Below the pieces are notes generated by a model. It was not told the DNA's origin, made no database searches, and saw only the letters and a program-made list of their open reading frames with translations. Below are positions 55,093 through 64,000 of a stretch of DNA of 64,000 nucleotides, one piece after another. Source of the DNA: Dermacentor variabilis (lineage: Eukaryota; Arthropoda; Arachnida; Ixodida; Ixodidae); NCBI RefSeq assembly GCF_050947875.1, contig NC_134573.1, positions 33,005,615-33,069,614 on the forward strand. Reading direction: 5' to 3'. The stretch's first letter is position 1, and every line of letters starts with the position of its first letter. A program made the position numbers and the translations under genes.

Positions 55093-55149
55093 GGGTTCCT
55101 CCCACACTGCTCTCGCCATTCAAATATTATTAAGAAAAATGTTTTACTC

Positions 55150-56803
55150 TCTCTCGTCTTATCGACTGGTGATTTTCCCGCGCTCATGAAAATTGCGAGA
55201 GTAGTGGCACTGCTTAAGGGGGGTGCGTTAGATAACCTCAATAATTTCAGACCCATCTCAGTCCTTCCTCTCTTTTCTAATATTCCTGAACGCATTTTAA
55301 ATAAAATAATAGTTGGGCACTTGACAAAAAACAAAGCAATTGTACCAGCACAATTCTGGTTTCAAAAGCAAAAGTCCACTGGGCAAGCGCTTTTGCATGT
55401 GAAAGACCACTTAATTAAGAATTTTGAGAAGCATACTTACATTAGTGGAGTGTTTTTGGATTTCCGAAAGTCTTTTAACTGTATTAATCACGATATTTTG
55501 GTCCAAAAATTACCCTGGTATGGCATCAGAGGTGTAGCATGTGCTTTAATAAAGAACTATCTCAGGTCCCTTAAGCAGTTTGTTTGCCTAAAAGATTTGA
55601 AGTCCCAACTTCTTGATTTAAACTGCGAGGTTCCTCAGGGCTGAATCCTAAGCCCAAGTCTGTTTGTTCTCTATATGATTGATATTGTTAACATCCCAAA
55701 CACACCGTGCATAACTTTGTACGCAGATGACACCAGCGTTTTCTTCTCTGATCATAACATTCAAGAAGCATTTAACGCTGCCAATAGATGGATGGGGGAC
55801 TACAACTGTTTGCTGAATTCAAATAGAATACAACGTAACTGCGAAAAAAGAAAGTATGTCATATTTAGTCCTAAAGGAAAGCAGCTGATGGGCCACTACG
55901 AGTTAAAGCTTGGGGGGCGCATTACAGAAAATACGAAGTGCGTAAAATTTTTAGGCGTATGGTTTAACGAAAACCTGTATTGGTCCATTCATGTAGATAC
56001 CGTCAGAGCCGACATTCGTAGAGCGACGGGAATTATTAACATGTTAAAGCATTTTATTCCAATGAATTTAAAGAAACACCTATATTACACACTAATACAC
56101 TCTCGTCTCGCTATTGCCTTCTGGTCTGGGGAACTACTAACAAAACTAACCTTATGTCACTATATAGGCTGCAAAAAAGAGCCGTAAGGGCAGTTTGTAA
56201 ACTACCTGTTCTTGCACATACTAAACCGTTTTTTATAAGCTTGGCATACTCCAAATAGACCACCTGTTTTTGTATAAACTATCGCTCGAGGCGTTCTGTC
56301 TCCGTCAAGCTGATGACATATAGTTTAATCAGACCTTCGCCACCAAAAAAGCTCTGTATAATCTCAGACCTAACCTAATCTCTATACCGCTTACTCGAAC
56401 GAACTACGGGAAACAGGCATTACACTTTCAAATATCGACGTCAGTAAACAATAATCCCACAATCCTGGAACAATTACAAACCTCGAAATTAAGCTTGAGC
56501 TTCAAGAAATCTGTTCAAACGTATTTTCTTCGCTGCTTTATTGTATAATTTCCTTATGTACCTCAATGCTAACGTTTTCTTTCCCTTTCTTAACATGTTC
56601 TGATTAAGATTAATATTCTTTATTGTTTTGATATGTTATCATATTTTGAAAATTGTAACACTTTTTGTGCTGTTGTTTGCTGCAGAGTGTCAACATGATT
56701 TGGGTGCTGCAGCCTTTTTCAGGCAAGAATACTGCTTTTTGCTGCAGCACCTGAGACAGCTGTATGTCTCAAACGAGAAATAAATGAAAAAATGAAAATA
56801 ATT
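55150..56803 (+). mobile_element. CR1/L2-like LINE, 5'-truncated
   Basis: RT-coding similarity starts abruptly at about 55158, right after the end of the I-clade LINE. The 3' end is a short repeat-like AAATAAATGAAAAAATGAAA (about 56778-56800), as in CR1-type elements that end in short tandem repeats and not poly(A). The 3' UTR (56190-56780) contains GCTGCAGCACCTGAGACAGC. Clade assignment rests on RT style and the tail, so Rex1 or Jockey relatives are not excluded. Confidence 0.75.
55158..56187 (+). pseudogene. CR1-like reverse transcriptase remnant
   Basis: Blocks in order are ALMKIARVVALLKGG, NNFRPISVLPLFSNIPERIL, ISGVFLDFRKSFNCINHDIL (motif A), YGIRGVACALIKNYLRSLKQ, VPQG followed by a TGA at 55642-55644 and ILSPSLFVLYMIDI (motif B), then TLYADDTSVFFS (YADD intact) and VKFLGVWFNENLYWSIHVDT. 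The TGA replaces the Ser normally found in QGSILGP. Apart from that stop the frame is largely open. It ends near 56187 in a shift before the normal C-terminus. Confidence 0.85.
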
Positions 56804-58730
56804 TGTTCCTGTGTTTCGGAAAACCAGAAGCTTTCTGAAAGGTTAAACCTTTTATATGAATATAGTGTCCCGTACGGCACAGCCACAAGTGCAATAACCA
56901 TATTTTCTTTGCATGTGTTTGCAGTATAAACCACCCTTTTGCCAAGTGCGTGTTCACTGCTTTTTTTTTTTTTCGTGTTCTCACGTTTCACCTGCTTAGG
57001 ATTGATACTAGTGATACTAATTAGGTTATATTAAATCTGTTTAACTCAAACACGACATTTCAGCCACCTAGGAATTTATCGCAGCTGAGCTCAAATAGCC
57101 GTTAATATTCCGTTTAAAACATAGGCGCGATAACATGCTGCTATTCTATATTATTCTAGAGCATTTCCACCATCACCCTTAATCCACTTGTCAAAACATT
57201 ATTGCCACGCCCACTTCGCCTATCTCTTATGGTAAGTCACAAAACCATGAAAAATGTATCTCAAAAATGATGTGTATACCCTCATAGTTCCTGTTCATAC
57301 CGAACAAAGGGCATTTTGTATTATTGCAAATGCTTTTTCTTGTTTTGTTTTGGGCGCGAATAAATTGGTTCTCGACAGTGCCTCAGCTAGCGTCAGAGGG
57401 ACCGTCAGGTAGCTGTCCTCTATCTCTTTCGGAAGGGGAGTCTCGAGATGCTTTCTAAAGAATATTGTTTTCTTTGGCATATTAATGCATGTTGACTCCG
57501 TATACATTACACTGACGTAGTGAGCGTCTGTGGTTTTGTGCAGTAGCCCGCATACACATGAAGTGGGTGTGCACAGCAAAATTTTGTCCAATTGCGGATT
57601 AATAATAGGAACTACGGCATGTAATCTAAAATAACATTTTACATTTTGTTCTGCATATTCATGCGTAAGCAATGTGTACAAGCCATTTCTAATGGGGAGT
57701 TTTTACTGTCTCTTATCGTCGCGCAAGAAACAGATGAAGGGGGATAGCCCAAAATTTTTGACAAATGACAATGGGATAATGACGAATGTAGAATGCAATC
57801 AAAATGTAGTAAGTGTACATTATCGCTCCACTGTACGTGGCTCTTGTTTTTTTTTTCGTGTAATAATGGGAAATGCAGAGTTCTTACAGGGTATCAGATC
57901 CGGTACTGGCTGTTCTTTCATATTATAAGCAACTCAGATTTCACTGCCGTTGTGAATTCTCAGACATAAAATGCTTCAGGTTTCTTTCACAACACTACAG
58001 CTTGCCTTTTCCCTTTCTGAACATTTACTTACACAGGTTTGGGTTTATGACCTCTGGACGAAGAAGCGATTAATCATGCCCTTATTTTTTGTCATCGTTA
58101 TCGATGAAGAGAATCGTAAAACTGTCTCTTCAAGACTTCGCCTGGCCATAAAAGAACTTGCGATGCCTTTTTTGGCTCCAAATCTAGGACTCAGCCCCAG
58201 AGTTGCTAGCTCTGCCGTACAGGTATTCTTCATTGATTACTACCAAATGACCTATTATATATGCTTCTCTTTTGTCAGCCTCCTGAATTTGTACATTTTA
58301 ATTATGTAACATAAACTTTCACTGTTAACATTTCTCTAATATAGCATGTGATTTTGCCTTTCAGCAGCATTTACTTTATAACAGTCCCACAACATTTTTC
58401 TAGTTATAACTTAATATAACCCACCCAATGATGGCTACAAGCTCCAATCCTCGCTGGAACGCATCAAGTAAACATGCGAATTTCCTCCATAATTTCCCTC
58501 GGCATAACTGAACAACACCATGTTGTTGAATACATTCTCGATACCATTATCACTTCATTATCTTCTCTTTATTTACTAAACTTTCGTTTTAATTTTCTCC
58601 TTTTTCCTTTACTATTGCCCGATCCAATCGTAGTGAGTGAGCGATAGCACCATGCTCAAACCAGCCAACCTCGCAACGTTTTAAGCGCCCACCCCACTGG
58701 TCTGTTGACCGAAATAGAGATCAGTGGCCC
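56804..58730. other. No gene recognised
   Basis: About 1.9 kb, AT-rich. A minus-strand open stretch (57681-57295) with several Cys residues has no recognisable domain. T-runs at 56958-56974 and 57847-57856. Confidence 0.4.
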
Positions 58731-58815
58731 GCCCATCCTAGTCGAGTTCGGCCATAAAGAAGAGAGCGAAGAAGTGCGTCTCACCGTGGATGCCGGCGCC
58801 GCGGTCCACACAGCG

Positions 58816-58901
58816 ATGCGCCGGGCCGCCGGGCTCGCCCTGACTCTCGCCTGCGTTGCAGCGCATGTCCTCGCGCTACCACGGGACGCGGCCGACCCCC
58901 A
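58816..58901 (+). CDS. Candidate first coding exon of a secreted protein
   Basis: ATG at 58816 opens MRRAAGLALTLACVAAHVLA, a convincing signal peptide (basic start, hydrophobic core, Ala-x-Ala-like end). LPRDAADP follows, then a donor GTGAGT at 58902-58907. The exon is 86 nt and ends after two bases of a codon. The surrounding 58730-58920 is GC-rich compared with the AT-rich flanks, as often seen at a promoter-proximal first exon. The frame is open further upstream, but starting there would bury the signal peptide. I could not find a phase-compatible second exon downstream, so the gene's identity is unknown and this may be chance. Confidence 0.42.
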
Positions 58902-58907
58902 GTGAGT

Positions 58908-61900
58908 GCTACGACAGTGCGCTGCTCGCGCTCGGCCCATAAGACAGCGTCCAATCAGGCGCGTCACCTCTTAATACCCATAGCTGCTCAAACGGCTTTC
59001 TTTGTTAAACATTCATCAACATTCCCGTGTCTATGCGGATATGCATTGCTCTGTAGAATGAGTGCCAGTGTATGTTGTGATTCTCAGAAGGGTTCGAAGA
59101 ACACAATAACGCTACTCCGATGTCGTTTATATTATTGTTGAACTAATCTAAAACAAGCGATTCGCTTATTCACCGCGTTAGCTTCCGCATGCAGAAAAAT
59201 CATCTCGATAGGAACGGGACGTCTAGGAGCACGATATAGAGATGCTTCAAAAGCTCACAATGTTTTGCACTTCTATACGTTTAGGCACGGCACTTCACTT
59301 GATATCCCAGATTATATGAATGTCGTGTGCAATAGCTCGTGATCAGGAAACTAGCTGGAACATTGAGCTTACTACAAAGCCCTGCATGGCTATACACATG
59401 AGATATCTTTTCACAGAAGAAACATTTTTGTTGTATGTGATCACACTAGTCGCAGTCGATCGCAAGAAAAATTAATGGACCTTTTCTGCAAACCACGTGT
59501 GCCCGTAGCAGCAGCACGCTGAAGAACCTCGCTGAAAGCACACCGGCTCCGCTATTGTCTGCTGCCAACATGTGTTTGCATTGACGTGGGGACGGTTAAA
59601 GCAACTTCAAAAGTTTTCTTCTTGTTCTTGGTCAGAAAATGCTCCTCAAGCTTCCGGAATTTTTCCCGTATGTACAAATATTAGTTCACAGCGCTTCAAA
59701 TGCTGAAAAATTATTTAAGTCAGCACTTATTTGCGTTTTTTGTTACCGGGAGCACCGCTGGCAATGGCCCTATACAGGGGCATCCGCTTTTCTCCTAAAA
59801 GTGTCGAAAAACATATTGCGCATACCGCAGCTCGGTTCTAGTTCATATTGTGCAGAATGATTGCATGTTTCGGCCAGGATCGTTCCATGTAACACTTGGT
59901 GTTACTTGCCTAGTTTGTCCAGAAAAGCTTTTCAAGTTGTGTTCGTCTGCACCTCTCGGACGCGCCTCCGAGCAAATATTACACATGAATCTCCAGGCCA
60001 TTTCCTATCGCATTGCAGACGGCAGAAATGACACATCAGGCATATTTCAGTATTTACTAACCACGACGAGCACAGACGAGGACAAATTCGTAGCTGTGTT
60101 CTTGACAAACCGGGCGAGTAACTTTATTAGGTTTTAAATGTCTAAAAAGTCTTCAAACCGCGCTGGCTATGTCACTTTCGTCGTCTGCATTACGGCAGAG
60201 GATGGCCTTCGAGATTCGCTTCCAATAATTCCTCTGGAATGCATATAAGAGGAACAGACGAAGACAAATTGCGACGCTTTTATCTTCCTTTGTTGGCGAC
60301 CTTCAAGTGACCTTGAGCCAAAAGCCAGAGCCGTCATGCGTGCTCTTGAACGAGAACATGGAATACACCCGAATTCATCTTAATCCAATCACTAATCAAT
60401 CATTACTTTGCTAATTATTTCTAATACGCTGCTGCACATGTTTTGGCGCGCTTCCCGTCTTCCTTCGGTCACGTGATATTTTCTGTAGCTCACAACGGAA
60501 CCTTGAAACAGAGGTCTAAGGCTTTCGCTTAATGAGCCACACACAAAGGGATGTGTCCCAAGCAATACTAGAAGTAAAGCATCCAATCATTGGGCAGAAA
60601 AATTGTCTGGAGTATAGAACTCACCTCAAAGCTCCCTTTACATCAGTATACCCCGCTCATACGGCTTTAAGAAAAAACCAACCTTCTCATAAACGTTGCC
60701 TCCAGCATTATTGGTGCTGTTATTAGCATTTCTCAAAATTTTCAACCCCACTAGGGCGCGCAACTGGCCCAAAATAACACGCCTACATAGAATCCTGCGG
60801 CCCGTCCGCGGGAGCCAGGAGGAATAGCGCGCCGTGATCAGCCGGCGGGCGAGCAGAATCGAGGAGATAAGCGCCGTGAGGAGGAGAGTGTCGCTACTTT
60901 CAAATTATCAAAGGGTTTCAGGAGCAAGGCGAACTGTAGCGAACTGACGATCGTGGCTAAATCTCGTGCAAAGCGAAGTAGCGCGGGAGGGTGGAGTGGC
61001 GGCTGCGTCTCCGCCAATTGCGTAGTTTGCACCGCCGCGTACAGTCACGCGTATCGTATCATGAACGGGATCTGCAAACGGTTCATATCTTTGCGCGCGC
61101 TGTGTACTCGCAGCTTGTGCGTTGAAGCGATAAGACCGCACGAAGGTGACTTCGCTTGCTGTTGCTGCCGCTCTTGCTCGCACCAGTGCCATAGAGAAAG
61201 AAATTATACAAGAGCGGACGCTCCCCATAGAGCCCAGCGGCCGAAGTGACAGCAGCGCACGAAGCCGGTTCCCGTTTCCGTCTTGGGCGCGCGGATTTTG
61301 AACGCCAGTTGGTACGCATTACGCCGGCTGCGCTGATTACGCTTTTTTTTTTTTTGCTTTTTGCTTGTACAGCTAAACCGCGCGCGGTATTCGTGGAAAA
61401 TCGTTTTATGATTAAGTAAAAAGCATTGCGGATGATCTTGACAAGCCTCCATCGAATATGTGCCTCGTGGAGTTTCCTAAAGGCGCAAGACGCCTTGCGA
61501 AATGAGGAAATGTTTATTATATTCTATTTAAATGCTCGTTGCGAGCTTTTAGTGCATTCATCCAACGTTCTGGCACCAGGTAAGCAGCAGTAGTTACCGT
61601 ACGAAGCGCCACCGGACGACGTGAGCAGAAAAAAGTAAATTGCAAGCATGTGTCATTTTGGTATTAACACATAGGAATAATGCGTGTAGAGGCGAAATGT
61701 GCCAAAGGTAGTGAATGGGCAGCATTGCAAACGAAAGCAGTAGGCTTTTACATACATCGGTTTCAATATACCCGACCCATCTCAAACAATACCGTACATA
61801 CCACGAAAACAACCTATTTCCAAGCCTTCCCCTATTACTGGCGCTTACTTCCTGCACCTCAAGGGCACGAACACACGGGATACTGCGCGTTTCCAAAAGA

Positions 61901-62145
61901 ACCTGGCTACAATCGACGCGATAGTACGCTATGAATACACAAGGTGACCACAACACAGGCCCTGATAAAGACCATGCTGGACGCTCGCAGAATTCCTTCT
62001 ACTCGGACTCAAGACAAATGCGTGGGTGCAAAGCCTTGGCGTTATCTTTTGCGCGTTTTGCCAGCGCAAGCGACACACTCCCGTGTTATCACTCTTGGCA
62101 ATACTTTGCGTTTTACATGTGTGAGTACCGAAAGAAGGTTTAAGT
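58908..62145. other. No exon recognised; possible intron of the candidate above
   Basis: About 3.2 kb without recognisable domains or mobile-element motifs. A GC-rich block at 60780-61320 and a T13 run near 61345 stand out. If 58816-58901 is a real first exon, this would be its first intron. Confidence 0.35.
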
Positions 62146-62900
62146 TGTTGCAGGGCCATAAAAATTTTCACAAACTTGTCGCAGTAAGATTCAGTAAACG
62201 CCAAACTAACATTGCACCCGTCCCCGAGCTGCTTTTCGCTGCGTCATGACAGCCGCGGCGAGTGTGCCTCAAAATTATGCCAACATGCAACGAAATTAAT
62301 TAGATTGATGTTGGGCGTCAGAGAAAGCGTCACGAAGAATCAGTACACGCGAAAAGCTGCGCCACACAGCCTAGCTGATTTTCGCTAACTCCGTCACAAG
62401 GCCAGGTGCGGCAAGCGTGCCTCATAAGTAACAAAAAAGTACCCAAATTAATTTTCAACAATGTTGGGCGTCAGAGAAAGTGTCACAAACTTGTCAGTGC
62501 ATTAAAACGCGGCACTTAACTGCGTGATAGGGTTGAGCTGCCTTTCTCTAACTGCGTCGTTACGCCAAGCGTGGCCACTGTGCCTGAAAAGTACCCCAAA
62601 AGTTAATGAAATTAGTTACGATAATGTTGGGGGTAAGAGAAAGCGCCAAAGCTTGTCCCAGTAAGATTCAATGCACACAAAACAGCGTCACAGCGCCCTG
62701 TGCGACTAGCGTGCCCAAAAACTACCGAAATAAGCCAAAATTATGTTAGGCTCATAGAAAGCGTCGCAAACATCCCCCATTACGAATCATTAATTCAACC
62801 TAACTGCGCCACGTCGGCCGAGCGGTTTTTTGCTAACTGCGCCACAAATATAGGTTCCGTGCCGTAAGCCTAATTGCTTGAAATGCGTCGCAGACATTCG
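62146..62900. repeat. Degenerate tandem repeat, ~153-163-bp period, about 5 units
   Basis: Unit starts related to TGTTGGGCGTCAGAGAAAGC fall at 62146, 62309, 62462, 62625 and 62744, giving spacings of 163, 153, 163 and 119 bp. Each unit also carries GTCACAAACTTGTC-like, CTAACTGCGTCAC-like and GTGCCTCAAAAGTAC-like phrases in the same order. The last unit boundary reflects a deletion. Non-coding. Confidence 0.8.
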
Positions 62901-63282
62901 AGCAGTATTTCTCACCTTGCCGTAGTCCAATAGTGCAGTGGTGCCCTGTCGAAGTACAGAACGAACGCAAGAATTCGCCGGGAGCCCAAGAAACCAGGTT
63001 AACTCCAAAAATAGAAAAACAGGCAGACGGGTCGCCGAACAGGCCAACGCCGAGATGCGCAGCCGGTCACGCTCGGTTCGGCGGCGTGTCTGACGAATGA
63101 CGCATGCATCTGGCGCGTCATTCTCTTGTCGCTGGGCAACGGACTAAAATGAAAGCCGCAATGTATAAGTTAATTTATACGCAGATATTTTAAAGCGAAA
63201 GCTTTACTGCCGCGAACTTGCGATTTCGCCGTGGCGGTGCTCCGAGGAGGCACATGACGTCACAATGTGCGCCTCGCCGCAG

Positions 63283-63313
<31 letters not shown>

Positions 63314-64000
63314 GCTCCTAGTCCCTACTGCGTATGCGGCACTAGTAGCACCGAGCCATAGGTGTTCCGTCGCTGCGCAACGCCGGGGCTTTCCGCTGCC
63401 GTCGTTTGTTATGACGTCATACCGCGTTCCTCATCGTTGCGCTCGCCTCCGCTCGCTTCGCCAGCTGATTCGCATGCCTGATAACATGTCGGAGGATTGA
63501 AAAGGAGAGCTCGCGGGTGCGGCAACCACAAATGAGGCGGCAGTATGGACGGCGACAATTTTTATAAGTAGGAGGCCTGGAATCGACATCAGAACGAGAT
63601 GAAGAGGAAACGAATCGCCCAGGAAACAGGCGAACAGCACGCCGAACGACTGGCTAAACGCCGCAACATGGCTGGACAACCAGAATAACCTGGACTGGCA
63701 ATCAAGATTAACCAACGCTAACCATGCTATACCTTAACTTCCGCTACGAATATCCTGGCATAGCCGAGCTAAGTCACTGCCATTTCTTTAGTTTTGTCGG
63801 GAAACAATAAAAAAATGAAACAATGTCTGTTAACTTCGTTTCACATTCTCTTCTTTTTTTCGATGCTCGCGGCACGAAACGGTCGGCGTTAATACTAGCA
63901 AGACGTATTTCCTGTTGCCAGTTTTCGCCGAGTGTCCCCTGTTGTACAATTGCTGTCTGTATACCAGCGCTGTGACTGCTACTGAACGCGCTCATAAAGT
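62901..64000. other. No gene recognised; (CT)n and CpG-rich patch
   Basis: A (TC)n microsatellite of about 28 bp lies at 63287-63314. Next to AAAGCGAAAGCTTTA (63192-63206), an almost palindromic phrase like that at the edge of the insertion at 4750, is a GC-rich patch with two TGACGTCA-like motifs (about 63255-63262 and 63412-63419). No supported exon. Confidence 0.45.

Larger units (their letters stand above)
50171..55130 (+). mobile_element. I-clade LINE with ORF1 and ORF2
   Basis: A nearly full-length non-LTR retrotransposon with a Gag-like ORF1 (50171-51374), then endonuclease, RT, RNase H and a terminal zinc knuckle (51504-55092). RNase H after RT and CCHC knuckles in ORF1 are characteristic of the I group. 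The probable 3' end is near 55158, with AAGAAAAATGTTTTACTCTC, directly followed by a different LINE. Many small indels and stops make it inactive. It is a different family member from the LINE at 20945-22990, though of the same clade. Confidence 0.85.

Noticed and set aside
57295..57681. Cys-containing minus-strand gene
   Set aside because: No signal peptide, domain or splice signals; composition matches the AT-rich flank.
62812..62835. GGCCGAGCGG as a tRNA A-box
   Set aside because: There is no B-box at a suitable distance and no cloverleaf; it lies in the tandem repeat.

Overview
This is animal nuclear DNA, almost certainly from a hard tick (Ixodidae) or a close chelicerate relative. Three things point there: several copies of a tRNA-headed SINE that I recognise as Ruka-like (the tRNA-Ser-related SINE of ixodid ticks), a dense mix of I-clade, RTE and CR1-like LINEs with Penelope-like elements and Ty3/gypsy elements, and genes split by introns with long TE-filled stretches between them. 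I see no bacterial, organellar or viral gene organisation, no rRNA, no intact tRNA gene and no CRISPR array.

Layout. 1-2180 is a decayed minus-strand Ty3/gypsy pol joined to a piece of LINE RNase H. 3791-6892 is a second decayed gypsy pol (plus strand), itself interrupted by a ~640-bp insertion. 8113-10222 holds a 57-bp-arm hairpin and two tRNA-headed SINE-like units. 10785-16121 is a nearly complete Ty3/gypsy element with unusually short 152-bp LTRs. 19907-20635 is a TTAA-flanked MITE, followed by a 78-bp tandem repeat and an I-clade LINE with RNase H (20945-22990). 23658-26343 is an RTE LINE bracketed by a 16-bp direct repeat and split by a second copy of the same MITE. 27660-28790 is a 33-bp minisatellite and 33365-33962 a ~600-bp alternating purine/pyrimidine tract. 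36715-38460 and 46353-49312 are two different Penelope-like elements, each arranged head-to-head with a partial inverted copy. 50171-55130 is a second I-clade LINE with both ORFs, running into a CR1-like LINE (55150-56803). 62146-62900 is a degenerate ~160-bp tandem repeat.

Host genes are scarce. The best is a minus-strand secreted EB-module (cysteine-rich) protein, with a signal-peptide exon at 31192-31095 spliced in phase to an exon at 30622-30285. A second candidate is a plus-strand signal-peptide first exon at 58816-58901. All other coding sequence belongs to mobile elements. Every autonomous element here carries frameshifts or stops, so none looks able to move by itself today. The nesting (MITE in RTE, SINE in Penelope, unknown insertion in gypsy) gives a relative insertion order.
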